In this document: piece after piece, positions 16,971-25,559 of the stretch
Layout of the letters: the number at the start of each line of letters is the position of its first letter
Position numbering within the stretch: the stretch's first letter is position 1
DNA from: an uncultured Desulfatitalea sp.
Lineage (GTDB): Bacteria; Desulfobacterota; Desulfobacteria; Desulfobacterales; Desulfosarcinaceae
Length of the DNA stretch: 64,000 bases
Reading direction: 5' to 3'
Assembly (NCBI GenBank): GCA_937868765.1
Contig: CALMNL010000004.1
Coordinates: 756,749 to 820,748, forward strand
The notes under the pieces: model-generated
What the model saw: only the letters and a program-made list of their open reading frames with translations
Told to the model about the DNA's origin: nothing
Database searches by the model: none
Position numbers and translations under genes: made by a program

Positions 16971-17351
16971 TTACCGGGCCCTGAAGGCCGCCAGCGTCGT
17001 TTTCACCTTTTCAGCCAATTCTTCCTGCTCGAAGGGCTTGGACAGATAGCCGTTGGCACCTGCCGCCATGGCGGCCCCGATCTTTTCATCTTCGGATTCG
17101 GTGGAGACCATCAGAATGCAGATATGGTCATAATAAGGATTGGTCTTGATCTGTTTGATGGTCTCATAACCATCCTGAACCGGCATGTTCCAATCCAGGA
17201 GCACGAGTTCCACCGATTCAGCATATTTGGCCAGAAGGTCCAGCGCCTCCATGCCGTTGCCGGCCTGCAGCACCTGGTATCCCATAGGTTTTAAGGTATT
17301 TTCAATAATCGTGCGCACCACCAGCGAATCATCGACCACAAGCGCTTTCAT
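16971..17351 (-). CDS. cheY: CheY-like response regulator
   Basis: A 126-residue stand-alone receiver. The acidic pair is in LVVDDSLVVR, the phospho-acceptor Asp in LVLLDWNMPVQDGYE, the conserved Thr/Ser in LMVSTESED and the lysine in GYLSKPF. Start ATG 17351 lies behind an AAGGGGGG site; codons upstream of it in frame show no similarity. It heads the - strand trio with cheX and the REC-PilZ kinase. No output domain is present, so it acts by protein-protein contact. Confidence 0.93.
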   Translation of the reverse strand: MKALVVDDSLVVRTIIENTLKPMGYQVLQAGNGMEALDLLAKYAESVELVLLDWNMPVQDGYETIKQIKTNPYYDHICILMVSTESEDEKIGAAMAAGANGYLSKPFEQEELAEKVKTTLAAFRAR

Positions 17352-17481
17352 TGCAACCCCCCTTTTCAAAACATGCCGAGGCGGCATTTCAAATATCCCA
17401 CATCACCCTTCGTATCGGTGAATCAGAAGAAAGACTTGAATTTTTTCTTGGGGGTAAGAGGGCGGCCGGCAGCCGTCCGGT

Positions 17482-17510
17482 TTGACATCGGGAGGACCGG
17501 TTGTTACGGT
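17482..17510 (+). promoter_or_regulatory. Predicted sigma-70 promoter for the MscS gene
   Basis: A perfect -35 TTGACA (17482-17487) and TACGGT (17505-17510) are separated by 17 bp. They sit 29 bp before the mscS start codon. The -10 element is weak (three of six consensus bases), so this remains a prediction. Confidence 0.45.
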
Positions 17511-17539
17511 GGCGGGAACACTTGCCGAGGAGGTCAGCG

Positions 17540-18604
17540 ATGAATTATGTCATTTTAAACAATCCCTTGCGGGATTGGGCGCTGGCGCTTGCCTGTGCCG
17601 CGGCGGTCTATTGCGCGGCACGCATCGCCAAGGCCCTTTTGCTCAAACCATTGCGCCGGGCCGCCCAGGACGGAAACAGTACCTGGCACGACATCGTCTT
17701 CAAAGTCCTGGAAGAGATCCATCCGGCCTTCATGCTGGTGGCCGCCGTATACGCCGGCACGCTTTTCCTGGAACTGCCCGCCACCGTGTCACGGGTCATC
17801 GAAGCACTGTTCCTGATCGGGTTGCTGTGGCAGATCGGCCGCCTGGCCTCCCGGGCCATCCGCTCCTGGTTCGAGCACTACCGCCGCCAACAGCTCGCCA
17901 AGAACGCCGAAGCGGTGACCATGCTCAGTTCCATCTCGTTTCTGCTGCGCCTGCTGCTGTGGACCTTCCTGCTGCTGGTGGCCCTGGACAACTTCGGCGT
18001 CAACGTCACCACCCTCATCGCCGGGCTGGGCGTCGGCGGCGTGGCCGTGGCCCTGGCCGTGCAGAACATCCTGGGCGATATCTTCGCCTCGTTCTCCATC
18101 GTACTGGACAAGCCGTTTGTGATCGGCGACTTCATCATCGTCGATGCCCTCATGGGCACCGTGGAACACGTGGGCCTCAAGACCACCCGCATCCGCAGCC
18201 TCTCCGGCGAGCAGCTGATCTTCGCCAACGACGACCTGCTGCGCAGCCGGATCCGCAACTACAAGCGCATGTTCGAACGCCGGGTGGTCTTTGCCGTCGG
18301 CGTGCTCTACCAGACCCCCCAGGCGAAACTCGAAATGATTCCCGGCCTCATCAAGACGGTTGTGGAAGAACAGCCGAAGGTCCGCTTCGAGCGGGCGCAT
18401 TTCAAGGAGTTCGGCGCCTTTTCGCTGAACTTCGAGGTCGTCTACTGGGTGCTCGACCCTGACTTCAACATCTACATGGATATCCAGCAGGCCATCAACC
18501 TGGGCATTTTCAAGCGTTTCGCCCAGGAGGGCATCGAATTCGCGTACCCGACCCAGACGCTCTATCTTCAAGCGCCGGCCGCGCCGCAGCCGACGTCGGC
18601 CTGA
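17540..18604 (+). CDS. MscS family mechanosensitive ion channel
   Basis: A 354-residue membrane protein. Three or four transmembrane helices occupy residues ~15-165. The pore helix with its Gly/Ala ridge is LIAGLGVGGVAVALAVQNIL, followed by the beta domain (DKPFVIGDFIIVDALMGTVE) and cytoplasmic vestibule. This is the hallmark of MscS-type osmotic safety valves. The ATG at 17540 has GAGGAGG eight bases upstream; a possible earlier ATG would add 13 residues with no similarity. Its 3' end overlaps the convergent flavodoxin-fold gene by 37 bp. Confidence 0.94.
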   Translation: MNYVILNNPLRDWALALACAAAVYCAARIAKALLLKPLRRAAQDGNSTWHDIVFKVLEEIHPAFMLVAAVYAGTLFLELPATVSRVIEALFLIGLLWQIGRLASRAIRSWFEHYRRQQLAKNAEAVTMLSSISFLLRLLLWTFLLLVALDNFGVNVTTLIAGLGVGGVAVALAVQNILGDIFASFSIVLDKPFVIGDFIIVDALMGTVEHVGLKTTRIRSLSGEQLIFANDDLLRSRIRNYKRMFERRVVFAVGVLYQTPQAKLEMIPGLIKTVVEEQPKVRFERAHFKEFGAFSLNFEVVYWVLDPDFNIYMDIQQAINLGIFKRFAQEGIEFAYPTQTLYLQAPAAPQPTSA

Positions 18605-19197
18605 CCGTTCGGAAACAGCCGCCCCACAGTGTGCCGGACTTCGTCGAGCCACTGCCGGCGTTGGGCTTCGGTGCTGGTGACGACGATGGTGAACATGCGG
18701 CGATGGAAATCGGTAACGCCGCACAGGCCGAAGATGCAATTCTTCCAGATCGTCTCCAGCGGGTCGCCGAACACCTGCCGCTCCCGTCCGGCTTCGGTGT
18801 TGGACGTATTGAAGACGGCGGCCGTCCGGGCCTTCAGCAGCCCCCGGGGAACCCCCTCGCCGCTGTCGCCCTCCAGGAATTCGTAGGCGACGCCGGGCCG
18901 GATCACCCGGTCGACCCAGCCCTTGAGGATGGCGGGCGGCTGGCCCCACCAGTTGGGATGCACGGTGACGATGCCGTCCGCCTGGGCGATCTCCGCACAG
19001 TGGCGGGCGACATCCCGCGGCAGGTCAGCCTCCCGGGGAATCTCGGACGCAAAGAGCAGCGGATCGAAACGCTCCTGGTACAGGTCGTGGAAAAAGACGC
19101 GATGGCCGTTTTCTTCAAGGGTTTCCACCGCCGCACGGGCAATGGCATGGTTGAAGCTGCGGCCGTCGGGATGGGCCAGAATGACGGAGATGTTCAT
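18568..19197 (-). CDS. NAD(P)H dehydrogenase (quinone)/flavodoxin-fold reductase
   Basis: A 209-residue protein of the KefF/MdaB/NQO1 flavodoxin-like family. The N-terminal phosphate loop is SVILAHPDGRSFNHAIA. The FMN/FAD-side motif is VTVHPNWWGQPPAILKGWVDRV, characteristic of the family. These enzymes perform two-electron reduction of quinones or act as ancillary subunits of potassium efflux systems. ATG 19197 is chosen by homology; a GGTGGAGG site lies 14 bp upstream and an in-frame GTG at 19218 is an alternative start. The gene converges on mscS with a 37-bp overlap. Confidence 0.9.
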   Translation of the reverse strand: MNISVILAHPDGRSFNHAIARAAVETLEENGHRVFFHDLYQERFDPLLFASEIPREADLPRDVARHCAEIAQADGIVTVHPNWWGQPPAILKGWVDRVIRPGVAYEFLEGDSGEGVPRGLLKARTAAVFNTSNTEAGRERQVFGDPLETIWKNCIFGLCGVTDFHRRMFTIVVTSTEAQRRQWLDEVRHTVGRLFPNGQADVGCGAAGA

Positions 19198-19262
19198 ACT
19201 GCTGCCGGAATCCTCCACCTGAAAAAGGAATTGAAACGGTTATGGAACCGGGCGTTCTGTTT

Positions 19263-21833
19263 TCATCGCGGCGCCAGCACCAGCACCTCCTGGTACTGGG
19301 CCTTCACGGCCGCCTCCCCAAAGGGGAAGTGGATGTACGCCCCTGTGCGCCAGGCATCGACGCCGTCCGCATAGTGCGCGCTCGAAGGATTGTCCGACTG
19401 GCCCGAGCTGTTCACCGCCGCCATGGGCTCTGCCCGGCTGAAATCCACCACCATGCGCATGGACGGGATCAACCAGGTGTCGAAGTCGCGGCCCATGGTA
19501 TAGGCCGCGACATTGAGGGTGAAGTGGTCGCCGGGCGCGGGGTAGGGGCCGCGGTTGAAGTACGGCCACAGGGCCCTGAGCCCCAGGCGCTCGATGAAAT
19601 CCAGGTGGGGCGCCATCTGGCTCGTGTCGGTTTGCCAGACGTAAGTGTGCAGCGCCCCCCAGCGCCATTGCCCCGGGTCGCCGCCCTGGGCCTTTTCCAG
19701 AAACGCCGTCGAATCGGCCAGCACGTTGGCCAGGACCCGGGCCTTGGTCTCCTTCTCGGGCGTGCGGATGTCGTCCCAGAAAGGGCTCTCGTCGCCCCGC
19801 ACCGTGAGATGGTCGCAGGTGGCGTTGTAACTTTCGTTGTTGAGCACCATGAAGGCCTTCCAAGCGTCGGTCTCGGTCCCGCCCAGTTCGTCGGCGAAGA
19901 TCTGCCGGGTGACCAGGTCGTAGAAGACCGACACCAGCGCCGCACCGGCCGAATCGGCCGCCATGTGGCCGTCGAAGGCCGTCAGCAGCGCCAGGGCCTC
20001 GCGGGCGGCCTGGCGGCGGTTCTGGTTCGGCCAGGCCGCTATCTCCCGGCCGATGGCCCGGGCCGTGTCGCCCTCGCGTAGAACGGCCTTGAGCTTGGGG
20101 ACGAAAAGCGAATAAACGTCCAGCTGCATCTGCCGGCAGCTCTCGGCCGTGTGGCGGTCTCCGGCCGCGATCATCTGGGCGATGCGCTCGATGCGTTCGG
20201 GCCAGTACCACGAAGAGGAGAGCACATGGGGATAATGGGCGTCCACCGTGCGGTGGTTGGCCGTGGCGACGTAACCGGACGCGGGGTTCAGGGAATGGGG
20301 CAAAAGGCCAGTATCCAGAAGACCGGTCCAGTCATATGCGCCAGTCCAGCCGGGGGACGGGACGAACCCGCGGCCTCTGGCCCGCAGCGGGTAGTTGCCG
20401 ATCACCTGCCAGGCGATATTCTCCTTGTCGGCAAACACCATGTTCAAGGGGATGGCCCGGATGCGCCGGATGATTTCACCGGCCTCTCTCACTGACCGGG
20501 CCATGCTCAATTGGAAGAAGGCATTGATGCTGTCGTCCCCTTCGACGGCGGTCACCCGTCCGAGGGCGATGCCGTACGGCATCGCAAGATGTTTGGCCTG
20601 AAAGAGGTGAATCGGCTCCCGGCCCAGAACCTCGTTCAAAAGCGGCCCGTGCTGGGTCTCCTGCACGATCTTCGTGACCGGCGCCTTGCCCTTGATCCGG
20701 AATTGCTCCTCGCGCTCGGTCACCGGCAGCCACTGCCCCTTGTGGAGATAGTGGAGCCGTCCGTCCACCGTCTGGAGCCGCTCCAGGAAAAGATCCTGGT
20801 TGTCGGCCATGACCATGGTCATGCCCCAGGCGATGTGGCCGTTGTACCCGGCCACGATGCAGGGCAGCCCGGCGATGTTCATGCCGGCCGCTTCGAGCTT
20901 CCCGCAACGCACGTGCATCATGTTGTACAGGGCCGGCATGCTCAGGAAGAGATGCATGTCGTTGCACAGGATGCTGGCGCCGCCCGCGGTCTTCTCTTTG
21001 GCGATGGCCCAGTTGTTGGAAGCCGCCGCCCCCGAGAGCCCCACCGATTGAAGCAGCGCTTGCAGGTGCACCGAACCCGTGGTCATTGCGGCCGCGCCTT
21101 TGAGGTCGAGGCCTTCGAGCTTGGACGCCTCATCGAAGGGCAACGGCTCGTCCGGGTAGACGGGCAGCAGCCAGGCTGTCTTTTCGGCGCCCAGCACCTG
21201 GGCCATGGCCAGCGCGGCGACCTCTTCATGCAGATTGAAAGAGAGCGCCAGATTGACCAGGGCGAAGATGGTCACCGAATCCATGGGCTGCCACGCCTCG
21301 GGCACATAGCCGGCGATGGCCAGCCCGGGCGGCAGATTTTTCCGATGCAGGGCCAGATAGGCATTGACCCCGTCGCAATAGTGCTGCAACAGGGCCTTGT
21401 TCTCGGCGCTGGCGAATTTGTAAAGGTTTTCGGCGGTCTGCCGCAGGTTCAGGGTCCGCATGTAAAGGTCCAGGTCGAGCACGGCGGGCCCGGCCATTTC
21501 CGCCAGCCGGCCCTGGGAGACCAGCCGCATGCCCACCATCTGGGTCAGCCGGTCGGCGGCATTCACATAGCCCATGGCCATGGCCAGATCTTCCATGTCC
21601 ACGGCCGCCACGCAGGGGATGCCGAAAGCGTCGCGCCGGACGGTCACCGGCTCCCGCAGCCCTGCCAGGGTCAAGCTTCCCTCGGTGCGGTCCACCGTGC
21701 GCTTGAAACGGCGGTCTGCCAGCCCGGCGCAGCCGACGATGCCAAGACAGAAGAGAATGACCAAACAGCATTTCAGGAAAATCACCGGTTGCGCCTGCCG
21801 TCCGGGGCGTGTGCGTTTACTCCAGGTCCTCAT
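19263..21833 (-). CDS. Penicillin acylase family (S45) lipoprotein
   Basis: An 856-residue Ntn-hydrolase precursor. The N-terminal signal ends in a lipobox (LGIVGC, Cys35), so the protein should be membrane-anchored on the periplasmic side. Family motifs include RDAFGIPCVAA, the autocatalytic junction GAAASNNWAI with nucleophile Ser272 after processing, and IVAGYNGHIAWGMTMVMADNQDL. The family cleaves itself into alpha and beta chains and hydrolyses amide bonds in penicillins, acyl-homoserine lactones or other acylated amines. The substrate here is unknown. A strong GGAGGAAG site precedes the ATG. Monocistronic by spacing. Confidence 0.93.
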   Translation of the reverse strand: MRTWSKRTRPGRQAQPVIFLKCCLVILFCLGIVGCAGLADRRFKRTVDRTEGSLTLAGLREPVTVRRDAFGIPCVAAVDMEDLAMAMGYVNAADRLTQMVGMRLVSQGRLAEMAGPAVLDLDLYMRTLNLRQTAENLYKFASAENKALLQHYCDGVNAYLALHRKNLPPGLAIAGYVPEAWQPMDSVTIFALVNLALSFNLHEEVAALAMAQVLGAEKTAWLLPVYPDEPLPFDEASKLEGLDLKGAAAMTTGSVHLQALLQSVGLSGAAASNNWAIAKEKTAGGASILCNDMHLFLSMPALYNMMHVRCGKLEAAGMNIAGLPCIVAGYNGHIAWGMTMVMADNQDLFLERLQTVDGRLHYLHKGQWLPVTEREEQFRIKGKAPVTKIVQETQHGPLLNEVLGREPIHLFQAKHLAMPYGIALGRVTAVEGDDSINAFFQLSMARSVREAGEIIRRIRAIPLNMVFADKENIAWQVIGNYPLRARGRGFVPSPGWTGAYDWTGLLDTGLLPHSLNPASGYVATANHRTVDAHYPHVLSSSWYWPERIERIAQMIAAGDRHTAESCRQMQLDVYSLFVPKLKAVLREGDTARAIGREIAAWPNQNRRQAAREALALLTAFDGHMAADSAGAALVSVFYDLVTRQIFADELGGTETDAWKAFMVLNNESYNATCDHLTVRGDESPFWDDIRTPEKETKARVLANVLADSTAFLEKAQGGDPGQWRWGALHTYVWQTDTSQMAPHLDFIERLGLRALWPYFNRGPYPAPGDHFTLNVAAYTMGRDFDTWLIPSMRMVVDFSRAEPMAAVNSSGQSDNPSSAHYADGVDAWRTGAYIHFPFGEAAVKAQYQEVLVLAPR

Positions 21834-22244
21834 GCTTCTTCCTCCGCAAGCGATTTCACTTCCGAGTCCATATTCAGCATGCAGCCGGCAGCCATGGTCT
21901 CCCTTTACGATGCCATCACGAGGCGCATTGTATTCGAGCGCGACTTGCGATCGGTCTTCTATTCTTGATGGTCACCGGGAATGAAAGGCAAGGGTGCCGA
22001 ACAAACTTAATCGATTAACCATGCCGAGGCAACCGGTTTTCGAAAAGGCCCGTCGTCGAGGGCCCTGCCGGTCCCACGGCGCGCCGGGTCGATTGCGCAG
22101 GCGCACGGCCAGAGGAGGCATGAAAAATCTTGATTAACCCATTTGACCCGTTTATAAAACACGGTTCGGTTAAGTATTACTGAATTGACACGGCTCGGAT
22201 GATTCCGCCGCATCCATCATAGGAAGATAGGAAGAGAAGCGCCC
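21834..22244. other. 411-bp intergenic region between divergent genes
   Basis: No convincing gene is seen. It must hold promoters for the acylase (-) and the DUF1846 protein (+). Two A+T-rich patches stand out: the perfect 12-bp palindrome TTAATCGATTAA at 22007-22018, and the stretch 22130-22190 with TTGACC at 22143. The palindrome could be an operator. A short G+C hairpin (GGCCC ... GGGCC) lies near 22047-22063. No transcription signal is strong enough to name. Confidence 0.5.
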
Positions 22245-23762
22245 ATGACCTCGGTATCGGCCTTTGACAATGAAAAGTACATTCGCGAGCAAACAGCTGA
22301 AATTCTTGAAAGAACCAAGAAGTTCGACAGCAAGCTCTATCTGGAATTCGGAGGAAAGCTGCTTTACGATTTCCATGCCTCCCGGGTCCTGCCCGGGTAT
22401 GACCCCAACGTCAAGATGCGGCTGCTGCAAAACCTGAAACAAAACGCCGATATCATTCTCTGCATCTATGCCGGCGATATCGAACGAAAGAAAATACGGG
22501 CCGATTTCGGCATCACCTACGACTCGGAAGCCCTTAAGCTCATCGACGACCTGAGGTCCTGGGGCATCGAGGTGCTGGCCGTGGCCATCACGCGCTACAG
22601 CGAGCAACCCTCGGCAAAATTATTCAAGAACCGCCTGGAACGAAGAAACATCAAGGTCTATACGCATCCCTATACCAAGGGGTACCCCACCGACGTCGAC
22701 CTGATCGTCAGCGACGAAGGCTATGGCGCCAACAGCTTCATCGAATCGGACAAGCCCCTGGTGATCGTCACCGGCCCCGGCCCGGGCAGCGGCAAGCTCG
22801 CCACCTGCCTTTCCCAGGTCTATCACGAACACAAACGCGGGCTTAAGGCCGGGTATGCCAAGTTCGAGACCTTTCCCATCTGGAACCTGCCCATCAACCA
22901 CCCGGTGAACATCGCCTACGAAGCGGCCACGGCGGACATAAGGGATTTTAACCAGATCGACCCCTTCCATCTGGAAGCCTATAACCGGAAAGCCGTCAAC
23001 TATAACCGCGACGTGGAAGTCTTCCCGGTCCTCCGAAGAATTTTGAAGAAGATCAGCGGCGGCAATTCTCCCTATCAATCCCCCACGGACATGGGCGTCA
23101 ACCGGGCCGGTTTCGCCATCACCCACGACGAGCTGACCCATGAGGCCTCCAAGCAGGAGATCATCCGCAGATATTTCCGCTACCGCTGCGAATATGTCAT
23201 GGGATTGACCGACAAGGAGACCGTGCAGCGGGTCGAACTTTTAATCAAGGATCTCAACATCAGCCCGGAATACCGTTCGGTCATCAAACCCGCCCATCGA
23301 GCGGCGCTGAGCGCCCAGCAGGGCAACCGCGGCAACGAAGGAATTTATTGCGGCGCGGCCATCGAATTGAAGGATGGCACCATCGTGACCGGCAACAATT
23401 CACCCCTCTTCCATGCCGCGTCCAGCCTGGTCCTCAATGCCATCAAGCACCTGGCAGGCATCCCGCAACAGATCAAACTGCTGCCCGAGGGCATCACCGA
23501 ATCGGTGAGCAACCTGAAGACCCACATTCTGAACGAAAAAACGCTCAGCCTGGATCTGGTCGAAACCCTGATCGCGCTCAGCATCAGCGCGCCTTCGAAC
23601 CCGGTCGCCAAATTGGCCATGGAAAAATTGACCGAGCTCAAGGGCTGTGAGGTGCATATGACCCACATGCCCACGCCGGGCGACGAGGCCGGCTTGCGAC
23701 GCCTGGGCGTGAACCTGACCACCGATCCGAATTTCTCCTCCAAAGATCTCTTCGTGACCTGA
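22245..23762 (+). CDS. DUF1846 family protein (UPF0371)
   Basis: A 505-residue protein matching the DUF1846/UPF0371 family over its length. Recognisable stretches are FDNEKYIREQTAEILER at the N-terminus, the glycine-rich loop VTGPGPGSGKLATCLSQVYHE near residue 180, and DMGVNRAGFAI near residue 285. The family is structurally characterised but has no established reaction. The GPGSGK loop suggests nucleotide or phosphate binding. The stop overlaps the next start (TGATG), so the glycosyltransferase is translationally coupled. Codon use is like the core genome. Confidence 0.88.
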   Translation: MTSVSAFDNEKYIREQTAEILERTKKFDSKLYLEFGGKLLYDFHASRVLPGYDPNVKMRLLQNLKQNADIILCIYAGDIERKKIRADFGITYDSEALKLIDDLRSWGIEVLAVAITRYSEQPSAKLFKNRLERRNIKVYTHPYTKGYPTDVDLIVSDEGYGANSFIESDKPLVIVTGPGPGSGKLATCLSQVYHEHKRGLKAGYAKFETFPIWNLPINHPVNIAYEAATADIRDFNQIDPFHLEAYNRKAVNYNRDVEVFPVLRRILKKISGGNSPYQSPTDMGVNRAGFAITHDELTHEASKQEIIRRYFRYRCEYVMGLTDKETVQRVELLIKDLNISPEYRSVIKPAHRAALSAQQGNRGNEGIYCGAAIELKDGTIVTGNNSPLFHAASSLVLNAIKHLAGIPQQIKLLPEGITESVSNLKTHILNEKTLSLDLVETLIALSISAPSNPVAKLAMEKLTELKGCEVHMTHMPTPGDEAGLRRLGVNLTTDPNFSSKDLFVT

Positions 23763-24493
23763 TGCCGGCTCCGCCCAAGCCCCTGGTGTCCTGTATCATG
23801 CCCACCCACAACCGCAGGCGGTTTGTGTCCCGGGCGATCCGGTACTTCCTGCGCCAGGAACATGAAGCCAGGGAACTGGTCGTCATCGACGATGGGACCG
23901 ATCCGGTGGACGATCTATGCGCCGTCGATGCGCGCATCCGGTATATCCGGCTCGAAGAGAAGTGGACGGTGGGCGCCAAGCGCAACAAGGCTTGCGAACT
24001 GGCCCGAGGCGAGCTCATCGTTCATTGGGATGATGATGACTGGATGGCGGATTGGCGGCTGCGCTACCAGATCGATCACCTCGGCGGCGCGGATATCTGC
24101 GGATTGAAGCGGGTGCTCTATTTCGAGCCCGGAGCCGGCGCTGCATGGGAGTATGTTTTCCCGGGAACCCTGAAGCCCTGGGTGCATGGCGCGACGCTCT
24201 GTTTCAGAAAATCCTTCTGGGAAGAAAATCGTTTTGCCGATGTGAATGTCGGTGAAGACCTGCGCTTCGTCTGGAATGATCCGGCGGCGAAGATCGCCGC
24301 CCTGGCGGACAACCGGTTCATGGCCGCGCTGATCCACCCGGGCAATACCAGCCCCAAGAGAACCGTCGACGACTGCTGGTTTCAACTGCCTTTGTCCAGG
24401 ATCCAGGCGCTGATCGGCAAGGACTGGGATTTCTATCGCGATCCGCCGGCTGCGGTCCGTGGCGGTGAGGGCCGCGGCCCGCAGCCGGCATGA
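23762..24493 (+). CDS. Glycosyltransferase family 2 protein
   Basis: A 243-residue GT-A fold protein. The nucleotide-sugar site is at the start (LVSCIMPTHNRRRFVSRAI), followed by LVVIDDGTDPVDDL and the metal-binding DxD-type motif in LIVHWDDDDWMADWRL. No transmembrane helix is seen, so it works in the cytoplasm or at the membrane surface. It is coupled to the DUF1846 gene by a 1-bp overlap. Acceptor and sugar are unknown. Confidence 0.88.
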   Translation: MPAPPKPLVSCIMPTHNRRRFVSRAIRYFLRQEHEARELVVIDDGTDPVDDLCAVDARIRYIRLEEKWTVGAKRNKACELARGELIVHWDDDDWMADWRLRYQIDHLGGADICGLKRVLYFEPGAGAAWEYVFPGTLKPWVHGATLCFRKSFWEENRFADVNVGEDLRFVWNDPAAKIAALADNRFMAALIHPGNTSPKRTVDDCWFQLPLSRIQALIGKDWDFYRDPPAAVRGGEGRGPQPA

Positions 24494-24507
24494 TGCTTTC
24501 CAGACGA

Positions 24508-24855
24508 TTACTTTCTGGTCTGCTCGGGTTTGGGTTCCATCTTGTACCCCACCTTGCTCTGGGAGGCGGCGGGATCGGTCCGGTTCGATTCCACCTTCAT
24601 CTGGTCCGATTTAAACTTGCCCTGGACCGACTCGATCTTGCCCTGGTTCGACATCTTGGTCTGGTTGGAGTATTTCATCTGCCCCGAGGCCACATTGTCC
24701 TTGTCCTGGCGGGAATAAGACGGTGGACTGTCGGCTTTCGCATCCCCGATCAGCACGTCGCCCACCGGCACGCCCAGGGATACGCCCAGGGAGGCGGCCA
24801 TGGTGGCAATCGCGATGTTCTTCTTCAGACGCTGTTTCCGTGACTTGGATTCCAT
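24508..24855 (-). CDS. Secreted Lys/Gln/Ser-rich repeat protein, unknown function
   Basis: A 115-residue product. After a basic start (MESKSRKQRLKKN) comes a hydrophobic segment (IAIATMAASLGVSLGVPVG) and an Ala-x-Ala-like site near DAKADS, so export is likely. The mature part repeats a loose 8-10-residue unit: QMKYSNQ, KMSNQGK, KIESVQGK, KFKSDQMK, KVESNR. It is highly hydrophilic and probably disordered. ATG 24855 follows an AGGAG site. It is third in a - strand group with a large TPR protein and a YkgJ-like gene. No family recognised. Confidence 0.65.
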   Translation of the reverse strand: MESKSRKQRLKKNIAIATMAASLGVSLGVPVGDVLIGDAKADSPPSYSRQDKDNVASGQMKYSNQTKMSNQGKIESVQGKFKSDQMKVESNRTDPAASQSKVGYKMEPKPEQTRK

Positions 24856-24875
24856 ACGATCATCTCCTGTTGAGG

Positions 24876-25559
24876 TTATGCCGCCCACGCGCGGACGGCC
24901 TTGACGTGCATGGCCATTTTGGCCTCGATCTCATCGGGAACGGGGAGCCCGGTCTGCCGGCAATAATCGCCGACGGCCCGGTCCATGTCGATCCAGGACA
25001 GGTCATGGCCGCCTTCCGGGCGCTCGCTCACCATCCGCACCGTTTCCAGCACCTTTTCGCAATAGGGCGGTTCCATCTCCTGATCCTGCAAGGCGTCGAG
25101 CAGGCGACGGAGCAAGTCCAGGTAAAGGTCGGCCGCGTGCATGAACGGCTCGGCCCCCTGCTCGTCCAAATATTGCGCCACCGTGCCGTTATCATGGAAC
25201 ACGCCCCGGCAGCCCGGCTCGGATGCCATCTGATTGAAGTACTCCACCCCCAGGAAATGGACATGCCGGCCCAGGGGATAGAGCCGGCAGACCAGGGGCC
25301 GGTCGGGATGCACCGAACATCCCCGGTCATCGAGAAAGACGCAGGTCCCCTCCTCGTCGAAACGCAGCACCGTGCCGCCGTTGGTGGTATAGCGGCCGAT
25401 GAAGTCGGTGGTGGACAGACCGCGGTTCTTTGCCAGCCGGGCGATCTCATAGGGATTGAGCTGGATCTTCTTGAATCGGCAGCAGCCCAGGCAGCGGTGG
25501 CAGGTGTAGCCGAAGGGCGACGTGCGTTCCAACCCGCTTTTACACACGGGAATGGTCAT
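24876..25559 (-). CDS. YkgJ-type cysteine-cluster protein
   Basis: A 227-residue protein with the CxxCxxCC motif near the N-terminus (CHRCLGCCRF). Two further cysteines lie in CVFLDDRGCSVHPDRPLVCRLYPLG, the signature of the YkgJ/Fe-S or zinc cysteine-cluster family. Members probably bind an iron-sulfur cluster or zinc; the function is not settled. The ATG overlaps the stop of the upstream TPR gene (TGATG), so both are made together. A short cysteine-free C-terminal half is typical of the longer family members. Confidence 0.85.
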   Translation of the reverse strand: MTIPVCKSGLERTSPFGYTCHRCLGCCRFKKIQLNPYEIARLAKNRGLSTTDFIGRYTTNGGTVLRFDEEGTCVFLDDRGCSVHPDRPLVCRLYPLGRHVHFLGVEYFNQMASEPGCRGVFHDNGTVAQYLDEQGAEPFMHAADLYLDLLRRLLDALQDQEMEPPYCEKVLETVRMVSERPEGGHDLSWIDMDRAVGDYCRQTGLPVPDEIEAKMAMHVKAVRAWAA

